64,000 bases of DNA, from the NCBI GenBank assembly GCA_015179025.1, contig WHUX01000001.1, positions 620,001 to 684,000 on the forward strand. The letters run 5' to 3'. This stretch comes from Terfezia claveryi. Its lineage: Eukaryota > Ascomycota > Pezizomycetes > Pezizales > Pezizaceae. Each line of letters opens with the position of its first letter. Position 1 is the stretch's first letter. Under the pieces are notes generated by a model that did no database searches, had not been told where the DNA came from, and was given only the letters and a program-made list of their open reading frames with translations. The translations under genes were made by a program, and so were the position numbers. Below, piece after piece: positions 23,959 through 35,591 of the stretch.

Positions 23959-25294
23959 TCATGAGCCCCCAATACTCCACACCTCCACGCCCATAATCTC
24001 AAATTTCTCTCCTTCCTCTGACAACGGCTCGTTCCCAAACGTCGCGCATGTGGAGGAAACTCCGCTTTCGAGGTTTGAGTCTAGCCATAAGCCGAATTTT
24101 CCATTCCTAGGTTTCCCACATCGATCAACATTATATTTACACTCCAAGGCAGCGGAGCCCTACTTACCCTGCACCAACAGATAGGAAGCCTTGCTCGCAT
24201 AGAATAAAGTACTCATTGATTCCGCTATACGGGAATGCCTTGAATTTGAGGACATTATCCGACATTGAATTGGGAGTACCGACTCGAGAGGGCTGGTCTT
24301 CGTCAAATATGATGTTTCCGATGTTGAGATTTCCTTCCAAGTCTTTCTCTTTCTCCTTGTCCACTCCATTGGCTTTATTATTGGGGTGGTAGTGATGTAA
24401 ATGCGGTAAATTATGATGATGATGCTGCGCAATTCGGCTTCCCACACTACTCTGAGCATGCACAGCCATGTAACTCTTCACCCACCCTGCCTTCCACAAA
24501 AAGCACTCTCCCGTCCCATAATACCTTCCCCCACTCGCCCTAAACCCCTCGTTCACAAACGCGCCAAATAGTCCCCCACAATCGTCTTTGACCACCAACA
24601 CGAACCCGCCCTTGGAAAACTCCTTGGCTGCGCAGCGCTCATAGAGCGTCGTTAAGCTCACCCCATGCTGTTCTAGTGAGTACGCAAGAACCCATGAGTC
24701 ATACAATTGTAACCTTGGGGGAACGAGTTGCCGAATCTCCTCTGCTAGGTAGGGAGTGAGGAGGTGGGTGGTTGTACTTTGGGTGTAGCCGATGAGAGAT
24801 AGTGGTGGGAGAGGCGGTGGTTGGAAGGGTGATGCTCTGTGGCGGGATGGTGGACGGGATGGGGGTGAGCGAGTTGAGGGAGGGTATGAAGAGCGGTATT
24901 CGGATGGGTGGGTGGGGTGGAGGGTATTTTGGGTGCTAGTGGTGCCCCGGGAGGAGGGCCGGGTGGAGGACGAGGTGTTGGAGGATGAGTTCCAGCGGTT
25001 CAGAGTCCAGGAGAGTGCGGAGGAGAGGGTGCCGGGGAGGGAGGTATGCGAGGATGAGGCGGAGGCTGTGGAGGGCATGGCGGTGGGGGCGAGAGCGTTT
25101 ACGTGGGAGCTATTGCTAGTAGTATTGGTATTCTGTAGGATAGGGGGTAGGAATTGCAGGCAAGCATTCGCTGCGAATGGGTAGTGATAACTTCTCGAGA
25201 TGAGGTCTGCTGGGGAGAGATGTTTTGTTGAGCTAGGTTTACTAGGTTCGTCGAGATGATGCAGATCTGTAACTCTGCAGCCTGGGAAGGGCAT
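23959..25294 (-). CDS. OXR1: TLDc-domain oxidation resistance protein (OXR1 family)
   Basis: The C-terminal ~220 residues form a TLDc domain: LIGYTQSTTTHLLTPYLAEEIRQ, LVPPRLQLYDSWVLAYSLEQHG, the RYYGTGECFLWK core, INEYFILCEQGFLSVG, and after the intron KFGLWLDSNLESGVSSTCATFGN. The domain ends FEIMGVEVWSIGGS. The intron 24107-24167 joins VGAG to NGKFGLWLD, as expected in the family. OXR1 proteins protect against oxidative stress, and TLDc proteins act on the V-ATPase. The N-terminal ~170 residues are Ser/Thr/Pro-rich and probably disordered, with a His/Asn-rich insert inside the domain. The start is uncertain: ATG 25294 is chosen because the longer in-frame extension to 25378 is a Pro-repeat over a G-run. 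An upstream exon is also possible. Confidence 0.9.
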
Positions 25295-25828
25295 TATACG
25301 ACCTTTAGTAAGGTTCGGGGGGGAGGAAGGGGGGGGTAAGGAAGGGGGGGGGGGGGAGAGTGTATGTAGGTAAGGCAATCACTCAATTGGAGTGGAACGA
25401 GTACGTCGGAGTGGTGTTCTAGAAACCAACGGGGGGGGGCTTGCTGACCCCAGCTTGGGGCTGGAGACACTGTACATGCGATACAAGAGATGAACTTACA
25501 AGAGATGACACATAAGATGATATGATGCATACAAGAGACGAATACAAGAGATACAAAGAGTTCCTATTCATACCGAGGGCTCACACCAAAAGTCTTTTCC
25601 TCCTTCCAGTTTGGGAATCTTGCATATGCAATACCTATGCATCGCATGCAGCTTGGCATTATTCAGCTCCGAAAACGGGTTGCAATGGCTAACCCGAGTC
25701 TGTGAGAGATGTCTTGGCACCCGCTCGTCAAATCCCGCCAATAAAAACACCCCCCAATACAACCCCAATCCATCACCGAATACATCCCCCCAATCCATCA
25801 AACCCCCCATACCTATCCAACCACAGTC
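25295..25828. other. Divergent intergenic region with long G/C homopolymers
   Basis: This lies between OXR1 and the orphan gene. It contains G-runs at about 25318-25359 and 25432-25439, which are error-prone for base calling, and short AAGAGATG-like repeats at 25483-25560. No gene is seen. Confidence 0.5.
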
Positions 25829-26911
25829 ATGGACCCCCCCACTAACACCCTCCCATCCTACCTCGCTAACCTCTCCCCCCACACCTGGTACGACTACACC
25901 TCCGCTCCCGCCCTCGCCTTCGAGCCCATCGTCAGCAACCACCCCAACCACCCCAACCGGCCCAAGCCCCACAAACCCAAGCCCTCTATGCACCTCCTCC
26001 CCAGCGATATCCTCACCCTCGCCACGCTCCTCCCCTCTACCCGTGCTCTCCTCCTCTCCCAAAATTTTCTTAAATCCCTTGACATCACCCCCGAAGAAAC
26101 TGCCTCCCTGGGCAAAGCTCTCAAAGAACAACAGAATTCATCCGACGAGCTAGGAGGAGGTGCAGTAGCTAAACGTAAATCAAAACTCGAGCAGCTCCGA
26201 GAACGGGAAATACAATTAGCTAAAGAGGAGGCTAAGGAGGAGGCGAAAGCTGAGAAGAAGAAAGAGATAATGAGGAGGAGGGAGATTGATCACGCATTGG
26301 GATTCATTGGGAATGGCAAAGGGCTTGGGAAAGGCAAAGGGAAAGGCAAAGGGAAAGGCAAAGGGAAAGGCAAAGGGAAAACGTATGGGAAAATACCAGG
26401 GCTATCTACAACTACAAATACTACTGCTACTACTGCTACAGATGGTGACCAGGGACAACAGCTGCAGAATGAGAAGGAAGAAGGGGATGATGAGGCTGAG
26501 CAAGGAAGTGCAGAACAGCGAAAGAAGCGGAAAGTCCAAGAACTCGATCGGCAATTGGGGTTACTTCCTACCGAGGATGATTTACTAGACGAAGAAGCTC
26601 TAGGCAGAGCTGTCATGCCAGACTTGGTGGATATCAAGCGTACTCAATCGGCCCATGTCGATCCTGGCGACGCAGCGGCGATTCGTAGAGCAGGTATCGA
26701 CGTCCTCCTCGGCTTAGTAGGGAGTAATGCTACTCCAGGTGATGAACATGAGTCCCACTCTGAGACAGAAAACGACTTAATGGACAAGGTCGAGGTCACA
26801 CGAAGGCGGATAGACGTAGAGATGGACCTCCTAAACTCCGCACGAATAGCTCAAATGGATGCAATCCTTGGACTTTTTAGTCCCAGGAAACTCGGTTCTA
26901 CTAAGGACTAG
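25829..26911 (+). CDS. Orphan protein with a Gly-Lys repeat and charged coiled coil
   Basis: A single 360-codon open frame with no recognised domain. The N-terminus (MDPPTNTLPSYLANLSPHTW) precedes a Pro/His/Lys-rich stretch. A hydrophobic helical region follows (LPSDILTLATLLPSTRALLL), then a strongly charged coiled coil (residues ~120-155, REREIQLAKEEAKEEAKAEK). Next come a GKGKGKGK tract at about 160-185, a Thr-rich linker, an acidic region, and a C-terminal helical part ending RIAQMDAILGLFSPRKLGS. The shared motif HALGFIG / RQLGLLP / DVLLGLVG / DAILGLF recurs four times, preceded by charged residues. This suggests a degenerate repeat of a short amphipathic helix, perhaps a binding motif. 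Codon composition is consistent with a real gene; function unknown. Confidence 0.7.
   Translation: MDPPTNTLPSYLANLSPHTWYDYTSAPALAFEPIVSNHPNHPNRPKPHKPKPSMHLLPSDILTLATLLPSTRALLLSQNFLKSLDITPEETASLGKALKEQQNSSDELGGGAVAKRKSKLEQLREREIQLAKEEAKEEAKAEKKKEIMRRREIDHALGFIGNGKGLGKGKGKGKGKGKGKGKGKTYGKIPGLSTTTNTTATTATDGDQGQQLQNEKEEGDDEAEQGSAEQRKKRKVQELDRQLGLLPTEDDLLDEEALGRAVMPDLVDIKRTQSAHVDPGDAAAIRRAGIDVLLGLVGSNATPGDEHESHSETENDLMDKVEVTRRRIDVEMDLLNSARIAQMDAILGLFSPRKLGSTKD
26315..26380 (+). repeat. 12-bp tandem repeat (GGCAAAGGGAAA)n encoding Gly-Lys
   Basis: About five units in frame with the orphan gene give a Gly-Lys alternation; this is a likely site of length polymorphism. Confidence 0.9.
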
Positions 26912-27202
26912 GAAGCCTAATTTCCGTACAGTTAAGTGTGTACATTCTCAAAAGGTGGTTTAAATTACAACATTAGCCAGAATCAACTCATCCGTGAAGG
27001 AGAAAGAAAAACCGCCGTAGCAGTCACGTGCCCTAAACCTCTATAGAAATTCGCCCAAAAGAGAAAAACATTTGAATATACTTGTCGGAAAGACAGAAAG
27101 AAAAGGAAATAATGGAATTAAATATCATATACTCCGTCTCTGTGATTCCATTTTATCGAAAACGCATATATCCCAAACTGTGCTGTAGGCTTATTTCAAA
27201 CA

Positions 27203-30003
27203 TCACATGATAACCTATTGCCTCATTAGCACTCCCATTGGACAAAACAACAATATCACCAGACTTACGCATTCTTCGTCCTTCTTCTGCTCCGCCACGC
27301 CCATTTCTTCGAACGTCTTAGGCCCTTTCCCAGCCTTTGTTGGGGCCGATGCCGGTTTGGGTGCGGGAGTCGGAGTAGGCCTTGGAGGGGCTGGAGAAGT
27401 AGGCGGCTGGTTCGCCGTCGGGGGTGGGGATTGCATGGACCTGTGCTGTGGCGGCTGTTGTTGCTGTTGTGGCGGTTGCTGCTGCTGTTGTAGCTTGGGG
27501 GATGCTGGAGGTTTGGGCTTCTGTACTGGGGCCTCGAAACCAATATCAACAGGCGGTGGTGGTTTGGGTGTACCACTAGATGATGGCCTCCCTCCTGACT
27601 GACGCTTTTGTTGGTCATCATAGACGGTATACCCTTGTCCTTGTGGAGGTGGACGCTGCTGTTGATGTGGGGGAGGCCCGTGAGGTGTTCTCGACTGAGG
27701 GGGCCCAGAGTTTGGGGGATATGGCCTCTGAGAGCCTGGCCCTAGGTTCCCCTGGGGATAGAAACCAGCACCTACTAAAACCGTTAGCATATGTCAGCAA
27801 AGATATAGACAAGGAAAATGAGGACCTGGCGGAGAGAAGGATCGCGCTTGGGGTCCAGGCCCAGGCCCAGGTCCAGGTCCATATCCAGAGGCTGAGTTGG
27901 AGCGAGCAGGAAAGGGCAAGATTCCATTGGGTCCAGTGGGGTAGGGGGCGGCAGATCCTGAGCGCGGGAGGTACCCACCTTGGTTTTGCCCCGCTCCTGC
28001 CAGAATTTCGGGGTTGATGAAACCTGTATTGATTGAGGGCGCAGTGGAACTTCCTCTTGGAGGGAATTGGTGTTGAGCAGGAATAGGGGGGATCTGTGGG
28101 ACCTGTGGATCAGGCATATCAACAGCCTCCACCACGGGGAACATTTGGCCTGATGCTTGTCGCTGGCGTTCAGTGACTGGATTAATCTTGGATCTCTGGG
28201 ATGCATGCCGTGCTCTAATCTTGGATAAAGCAATATTCTCGTGGTCCTTCTTAGACAAGGTTTTGGACCTTGATATTCCGTCTATTCTGTTGCTTGCGTC
28301 TTTGTTGCCATGGGCTGCTGCTTTACCGTACCACACTTTGGCCTGTTGTAGATCAACTGGAACATACATTCCAATCTCATAAAAGTACCCTAAGGCAAAC
28401 TCTGCTGTCGCGAGGCCACTACTAGCAGCCCTTTGAGCATAAACGAAAGCAAGTTCCTCGTTCTTCTCGAAAACACCCTCATGCCCACAAAGAAACCATT
28501 TGCTGATTGCCATTTCGGCCTCGGGCTCACCTTGCTTCGCAGCAAGAGCATTATAGTGGAGTGACAAAGCAGGATTAAATTCACAACCCAACTGACATAG
28601 CTCGTACGCTGTTCCCATTTTCAATTGTGCGCGCTAAGCGGGTTAGTGGCCAACTTGTAAATTGTCGATGGTGGAACTTACTGCAAATCCAAGATATGCG
28701 GCTTTCTCAATCATTTCTCTGGCAAGTCGGATATCTTGAGGTAGAAATACTTCAGGCACTGTTATACCAGGCAATTCTCTGGCCAAAAGCATTCCATAAA
28801 CCTAATGCAAATTCATTAACTTCAATCATGATTGAGATGCAGATATCACCTACATAGGCTCCTTGGGGCGCATTTTCATCCGCTGTTTGAGCAGCAAGTC
28901 TCACTAAATGAACTCCTCTTGCATAATCCTGTCTTTGCCCATGCTGACCAAGTAGGGTCATCATGCCGAGTCTCTGCGAAAAGGTTAATAGCACAATAAT
29001 TGCCATAGAAAGTGAGGACGTACATAGTTGGAAGCCGAGTCGTTCATGGCTGCTCCTTGTGTATAATGCTTAATTGCTTTCATAGGCTCGCCTGAGTTTT
29101 CAAACTGCATGCCCATCCTATATTCAGATCGTGCGTAGCCTCTTTCTGCTGATCGAGAGTAGCATTTGAAGGCCTCCTTCTTGTCCACCCTGAAACCAAA
29201 TTTGCCAAACTCCAGCCAGTTTCCCTTCATAAATTCTGCTCGTGGGTGATGTTGATTTGCCAAAAATGACACAACATTTATCGCATCAGCTTTTATTTGA
29301 TGTTCAAGCTCCGGTGTGTCGGGCCTGGCGCCTTCAGGAGAGGTGCGCGCAAGATGTGCTAGGGAAATTTCGACATGATTAAGTGCATCATATGCCCAGG
29401 TAAGCTGTAATTCAGGATCGTTCGATGAAAGCACATCCACTCTTGATTGCTCCACTATTATTTCCTTCTCCTCGAAGGTTGGGGGGACTTTCGGGCCGGG
29501 GTTTATCAGTCGTGGGAATGGGGAGAGATGGGGTTCATCGTGTGCTGGATAATGATCATAAAGGGGGTAATCGTCAGTGGTTGCAGGTGGTATAGATTGT
29601 TGGTACCCATGGCTGTCCCTATATTCGGAGCCAGTTGAAAATCCATCAGAGTAAACTCGTGCCTTTTGAGGCTCCATTCTGGTTCCAGGAAGGGGTTGTC
29701 GAATATTCGGGTTCCGGTTTATGCTATTAGCTTCGAGTTCAAGATATTCCAAACTACCTGCAATTTGTACGGGAACCTCTGGCATAACACTGCTTCTAGG
29801 TCAGTTTCGGCTGGATTGTTGAAAGGAGGAATCCATAAACAAACAATGCTTGGGGATAGGGAGTTTAAGGGAAGGGGCATAACAAACCGTTGTGGTGCAG
29901 GAGAAACTACCTGAGGATCCATTGAGAAATCGTCATCCCTGCCAGGGTAAAAAGTAGCACCAAGCCGAGGAGGTGGCTTTTGAGCGTGGTTCTGTGCGTA
30001 CAT
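27203..30003 (-). CDS. SKT5: SEL1-repeat chitin synthase activator (Skt5/Chs4-like) with CaaX box
   Basis: Chs4/Skt5 proteins recruit and activate chitin synthase III at sites of wall growth. An N-terminal region precedes a series of SEL1 repeats: AEFMKGNWLEFGKFGFRVDK, ARSEYRMGMQFENSGEPMKA, RLGMMTLLGQHGQRQDYARG, ARAQLKMGTAYELC, PEAEMAISKWFLCGHEG and ATAEFALGYFYEIGMYVPVD. A Pro/Gln-rich tail ends KGPKTFEEMGVAEQKKDEEC. The last intron (27215-27268, GTAAGT..AATAG) joins this Cys codon to a 12-nt exon encoding VIM and TGA. The protein therefore ends CVIM, a CaaX prenylation box. Other introns lie near 28985-29022, 28801-28840, 28635-28680 and 27775-27830. One more near 29790-29925 joins the N-terminal exon; its boundaries are unresolved. 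ATG 30003 is the first codon. Confidence 0.9.
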
Positions 30004-31314
30004 TTCTTTGGAGACCGGAGATTAGTACCGCAACTTACTGCTGTACTTAGTCACTACTTACTGTTGCGGCTGTCGTGCAATGATTTTGATTCTTTTGGCA
30101 GCGTGCTGGTTGGAGTGGGGTGAGTGCGGGCGGGGTAGAATGTGCAGATGCAGTGAATTCACCCAAAGTCCGGGGCCTGCGTCAACTGGCTGTGTACGCG
30201 TAGGTATGTCGAGTCTTGTGTGTGGTTTGCACCTTTTCTCGTTAAGCTGCTGATGCGGGAGATCTAAGCTTGAAGCTCGATGAGATTTAGAGCAAGGTAT
30301 GGTACAGGAACGCAGTGGATGGCTTTTAACTAAGGACAGAACTTGAGAAAAATGTGGAAATAAAAACTGGGCCGGAGCTTCGTAGTGGTAATGTGGATAT
30401 TAACACCTTTCTGAGGGAAGGAATGACTGAATAGGTCACGGAGACAGAAGTAATATCTTACGGAGATCAAAGAGGAGGGCAAAGTGTGTGCTTTTTCACA
30501 ACTTGATTTGTTGTAAATCCTGGCCTTAGAGTTGCAACTGCAAACGGCGGCACCGCCCCCCGGAGATCTAGAAGCTCTGCCACAATATACTCGTCTTCTA
30601 TGTATGATGGCCTGCACCGTTTGCTTTCATTGCCCGCCGTCAAAGACGTCTCGCACCGAGACATGTCACCGGGATAGCCATAGCCACGGAAACTTCCCGG
30701 GATCCGAATTTTGACACCGGCTCAGGGCATGGGAAACGGTAGTTCGCCATGGCATCTATATTTAGCATCAGCATCAGCATCTACACTCTCCTAGAAGACT
30801 TACCTCTATCCCTCAGAGGCTTTATATATATGTATGGTGACCTGAGAAACATATAGTACGATGCTACATGTCGTGCAACCAGACAAGTATAGACAGCTAT
30901 ATACTCGAATGCGAGTACAACAAGAATAGAGTATGAGATAGTGGACTGCTTGCGTCACCCTCTCGACTATTATGACCCTTCGTGCTGGATCTGCCGATGG
31001 TCGTTTTCCCACGTCAGAGTTCAGATTGTTGTGAAGCTGGCCATAGTTGTATTCATTTGCTTGCAGTACCTATATCTGGAGGTACTGATCAGGGTAGTCT
31101 TGTATTGTGCGTTGAGTATTTGCAATTGCTAATTCCCATATAGAAGATCCAAGACGGACGGAACTACTTCCCACAAGACGATGAGAACCGAGAAGTGTTT
31201 AGAGGATTCAAAATACAATGGCATACACCAAGGAGTTAGAGACTATTGTTTGAAACACCTATAGGCATATCTTGCTAGCGGATAATGGTATTCTACATAG
31301 ACCTGTTTACCTAA
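30004..31314. other. Intergenic region upstream of SKT5-like and downstream of DPH7
   Basis: About 1.3 kb without a supported gene. The left part should contain the SKT5-like promoter, the right part the DPH7 3' end. Short simple repeats occur at 30760-30782 (GCATCA units). Confidence 0.5.
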
Positions 31315-32380
31315 TTAATTCTTGATGTCCCAGATGCATACTCTTTTGTCATAGAAGCTACAGGATACCACAATGTCCGGATCCATGGGATGGATATCAC
31401 ACGCGTAGTTCATGCTCTCATGTTCTTCAAACCTTGCCACCACGCTGGGTGTCCTCAGGTCTTCCCCACAGTCCACCAATCTGGACCCAACATACATGCA
31501 GCTTGCAATAACTGATCTGCCATCGCTACCTCGCTTGCCTAGCCTCCACACACCACCACCTAGGTTGATTTGCCCAACATCTTGACCCCTTGTGCGTAGG
31601 TCCATTATTCGGAGATTGTCATCGTATGATCCCGTTAAAAGAGTAAAGCTGTCCGGTCGAGCCATAATTGCTGTTACTCCTGCTCCATGGGTCCTTCTGT
31701 CCTTCCAAACCACTGCCTTAGTCTCCAGATCCTGTGCATAGAGGACGGAGTCATCCGCTCCCGAATACAGGATTCTACCATCAGGCGAATACTCGCACGT
31801 CCATGCTTGATCTGAATGTGGTTGATAGGAATATTCCACATTGCTTGTTGGAAGATCAGGGTTTATAATGGCTACCCCCCCAGTTGAGAGGGTGCATGCA
31901 ATTAAACTTGGGTCCATTGGGCTCCAGGTGAGGGCCAATAGAATTGTTTCTGGGTCAAAGGGGGAAATCGTCCGATTATTGGCAAGGCTTGGTGGGTCAG
32001 CGCTGTGGTCTAGACGAAATGTTTGTAAGCAGCCGTGAGTTTGGGCGGTTGCGAGGTAGTCTGGATCGTGAGGAGAGAATTTGGCATCGAGAATCGCATG
32101 GGTATCATGGCTATTAAGGAACTCTCTTGTTTATTGTCAGAAGTAGAAGTAGGTAATACAGTGCGCAGGCGGCATAGTCTCCATACAAATTCGAATTACC
32201 CGCTGACTTTCTGTATAGCCGCAGGCTTCCACTTTTGGTTCCTTTTTCGGTATCATAGACGTACGTGCCAATGACAACTAGGGAAGGGTCAGATGGTGCT
32301 ATGAGAATACATGCTGGCGGTTCGTCGAGGAAGAGAGTGTGCTTTGAGTTCCGCAATGGAGCATATTCAAGAGAGACCAT
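31315..32380 (-). CDS. DPH7: Diphthine methyl ester hydrolase DPH7 (WD40; yeast Rrt2)
   Basis: DPH7 demethylates methylated diphthine on elongation factor 2, the step before amidation to diphthamide. The first exon (from ATG 32380) gives LDEPPACILIAPSDPSLVVIGTYV and one intron in the range ~32125-32195 follows. WD40-type blades include ALTWSPMDPSLIACTLSTGG, QAWTCEYSPDGRILYSGADD and the family-characteristic TGSYDDNLRIMDLR. The C-terminus IVVSCSFYDKRVCIWDIKN matches the conserved CSFYD..W ending of this family. The IMDLR form has Met where Trp is usual. Intron boundaries are approximate. HOP2 starts 410 bp away on the other strand. Confidence 0.88.
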
Positions 32381-32790
32381 TGTTGCGGAGAACTAATGAT
32401 AACAAATTTGCTGATGGAAATTGGATCTTGCCAAGACCAACAGGGCTATTTAGATTGGGCCCTGTGATAAGATCCTTATGACGTAGATAGAGCTCCCGAT
32501 AAGGTTGCAACCCAAAAGGGAAGTAGGCCCCATCCAAATTCCCCAAATGGTAATTCGTGACTGCATAGACTCCGAATTCAAATTTGACGTCGACAGCCTG
32601 TAGCCGAATATAGGCCGGTGGCTTGATAGACATTCCGTACATCTCAAAACGTCAGCTATTTCCCACCCTTCCCAGTCCACCGTTCGACTCGAATTCATCA
32701 CGATCGCTAGTCTAGAACCTCTCAGATCATAGATCACCTCAAGCTCAATATTTACCGAATAGCTGTGACCAGAAGAGAGCCCTTCTAGAT
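32381..32790. promoter_or_regulatory. Shared divergent promoter region of DPH7 and HOP2
   Basis: 410 bp between the two start codons, with transcription leaving in both directions. No specific element was identified. Minus-strand open frames here do not resemble any protein family. Confidence 0.45.
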
Positions 32791-33934
32791 ATGCCGCCAA
32801 AGAAAGCTAAGGAAAAGCCGCTAACCGGGGAGCAAGGTACTAGAAGCAACTTGGGTTCTGTTCCAGCATAGGGTTACTGTAATGCATATGCTCATACGGA
32901 CAGCCTCGGACTTGATACTAGAGTACTTGCGGAAGCAAAATCGTAGGTGCCCACGCGTGAATCCCCCCAACCCCCAAGCAAGAATTATTTGTCGAATTCG
33001 CGGATAGGGCCATATTCGATCATCGAGATTGTTGCAAATCTCCATGATGCTGTTAGCAAAAGTATGTACATTCTTATACTGCAAACTGGATCTTGCAATG
33101 CTTCACAAAGCTAAAGGCAATGAATATGGGAAGCAAATGCAACAAAGGCTCTGAAGGATCTCACAGAAAGAGAACTTATCAAGGAGAAAGTGTCTGGTAA
33201 GTTATAAGCATCGCAAGGGGCAAGGAGGATAAATTCTAGATGCTAAGAAAATTTCATGTCAGGCAAGCAGGCAATCTACCATATCACCCAAGTATGTATG
33301 TGGGGCATCAGTTGTTGGAAAATACCGGCATTCTGACCAGCTTATAGGACCCCAGGGATGCTGCCACACCAGAGGAACTGAAGGTGCGCCCCTCCTTCCT
33401 CCCTGACCTCCTTTGAACTATAAACTAAGTCAAAAAAAAGGAAATGAACCTGAAAGTGGAAGGTATGAGGGGAGAAATCACTTCATTGAAGTCCGAAAAG
33501 AAGGAGCTCGAAACCGAGCTTGCTGCCTTACGGTCAGCACCCACAGCCAAAGCCCTTCAACAGACGATGAAGGAACTGAAAGCAGAGATTGCGACTCTGT
33601 CTGCCCGTCTGGGGCCACTACGAGCAGGCACAGTGACTCCAGTTTCCCCCGCGGAAAAAGCAGTGGTGGATGGTGATCTCGCGAAGTTTGAGAAGATATT
33701 GCAAAAGCGAAAGAAAATGTTCAAAGAGTTATCGGAGTTGGTGACAGAGGGCGGTGAGCAGAATAAGAAAGATCTATGGGTTAGTACAAACTTATGCATC
33801 CTGATCGTATTTTTGTCACCCGCATGCATGGCATCTAGCTCCTGCGAGGTCGGTAGCACAATTCGTCTCAGAATGTATGAAATTGCTAATGTCAAGGTGA
33901 TGAACAGGAAAGGCTGGGTATCGAAGATAACTGA
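32791..33934 (+). CDS. HOP2: Meiotic homologous-pairing protein Hop2 (TBPIP family)
   Basis: Hop2 with Mnd1 promotes strand invasion by Dmc1/Rad51 in meiosis. Eight exons join into a clear family protein: MPPKKAKEKPLTGEQ, ASDLILEYLRKQNRPYSIIE (winged-helix domain), IVANLHDAVSK, ATKALKDLTERELIKEK, GKQAIYHITQ, DPRDAATPEELK, a long coiled coil starting EMNLKVEGMRGEIT, and LRAGTVTPVSPAEKAVVDGD. Introns are 32837-32903, 32943-33007, 33062-33133, 33197-33262, 33292-33347, 33384-33440 and 33780-33907. The last adds a 27-nt exon encoding ERLGIEDN and TGA (33932-33934), matching the family's ELGIE-type C-terminus; it is supported by a GCTAATG branch site. All junctions keep frame. Presence of HOP2 implies a meiotic programme in this species. 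Confidence 0.92.
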
Positions 33935-35591
33935 TTATTTGAGATTTCCAAGGGCGGGCACCATTAAAGCCACAGCAGGTTCTACCGCATATACCTTTCA
34001 GTCTGCGCAATCAAACTTATTAAAGTGATTGGCAAGTGACTGATGTAAAACACTGATGTAAAACAACACTTGGAGTCTCACCATCAGGCCACATTCGTCG
34101 GAAGGAATTAACATTTAAATGCTATGCGAACTGCGATCTCCGTGATCAGAGAATGCAGCATCTGTCCACAGACCAACCCAATCGTGTCAGCCGGACAAGG
34201 TAGAATGATTCATGTAGACTAGGATGCAATGTCCCTGGTCCGGATGTTCTTACACTCGAGTGTGGGCACGCAAGCTAAACATTGAAGCTCACGGGACTAC
34301 CCTCCAATGAGTCCCATGATACAATACAAAAATGATGAAGTAGATCTGGTGCTACAAGGTATCCCCTTCCCATACCTGAACCCCTATTAGCCTGGTTGCA
34401 TGAACCCCTAGGTATATAACCATTGTTATCGAAAATACTACGGACGGGTAGCTGAAAGAGATGCTCATTGCTGTACATACATGTTGGACATGTACTCATT
34501 CAATACTGAATAGTTCACTTTAAGTACTCCTATGCGATGGCAGTTGCAAGGGAGACTTGTTTTCGTGCCCAGACCGATCTATGGCGGCACGAGAACGTAA
34601 TTTTGTTAACAACTTTATTCGAAAATACTTACTTCACAGACTACTTCAGCTGGCTCTGAGCATGAGTCTATGCCCACCAAGCTGCATATAGTTGCATAAG
34701 AGTGCCAACCAGACTAAATATATTGGGTACCTATTGTTGGCGGTGACGGTGAGGCTGGACCACACCATTGATATCTATCACCGGACTTTGAACAAAGGGG
34801 ATAAAAACAACTTTCTTGGACGTAAACTGACTTTGGTATGTAGTTTGCTGTACATCGATAAGCTACAGAATCCCAAACGAGAATGACTGCTACATTACAG
34901 TAGTCCCAATCCCTACTACTTGCGTACCTATCTCCTGAGATCTATTCTAGAACTCGTGGGCAGCCTGCAATGCAGTGCTCCTTCATTCCCCTGGTATTTG
35001 ATGACAAGGCCCCTGGCCCTTCCCTTCAGGCTCGCAAGCTCCTCGTTGCACCTTAACACCTGGGCAACATCACTTGCACTCTACCGCCTCAACTAGCTCA
35101 GGGGATAACAGTTTTCGCCCTGCCTACGTAGACACCTGAGGCCGTACATTGGGTTCTGTCCAGATTGGTGATAGCCCCGTGGAGCCTGCTGAAGGCTTCG
35201 AAGTCGGTGGGCCGGGATACATGTAGGGCCGACAGCTCAAGCATAACCCCTCCTTCGCCCCTTCTCCGGCCTCCAAGTAAATAAAGCTGCACTCCGTCTC
35301 CGCTGCTGCTCGACTTCGTGGACACCAGTTTCAGTTACGTTCGGATTATCTTCACCTCGGTGCCCTTCTTTCCAATCAGCCTCGGGGCCGAGGTCTCTAT
35401 CATTGTTGCGCTGGGCGAAAATTTTCTTAAAGCCAGCATCTTTCAAAACTGCACCAGCCACCCGATTGAGAGGCTGCAGAAGTTTTCGCTATTCGAGGTT
35501 AATATTGGCGGACACCTACTTACTAGTAGATTCCCGCCCCGAACAACGGAACCGCTTTAGTGTTAACCCGGTAAAATTTAGAGTCGAGTCA
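33935..35591. other. Intergenic region between HOP2 and the CCCH protein gene
   Basis: About 1.65 kb without a supported gene. It includes one copy of the dispersed motif (34702-34717, minus orientation). Open frames at 35098-35461 (-) and 35318-35560 (+) overlap and show no domain; the right part likely carries the CCCH gene's promoter and 5' UTR. Confidence 0.45.
34702..34717 (-). repeat. Dispersed motif copy (TTAGTCTGGTTGGCAC)
   Basis: The reverse complement of GTGCCAACCAGACTAA is identical over 16 nt to the copies at 48235 and, less one base, at 48734 and 63891. Confidence 0.8.

Noticed and set aside
26290..26637. 115-codon frame of Pro/Phe/Leu repeats on the minus strand
   Set aside because: It is the antisense translation of the Gly-Lys tandem repeat in the orphan gene.
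32367..32800. Minus-strand frames upstream of DPH7
   Set aside because: They overlap the divergent promoter and start of HOP2, share no family motif and lack coherent splice structure.
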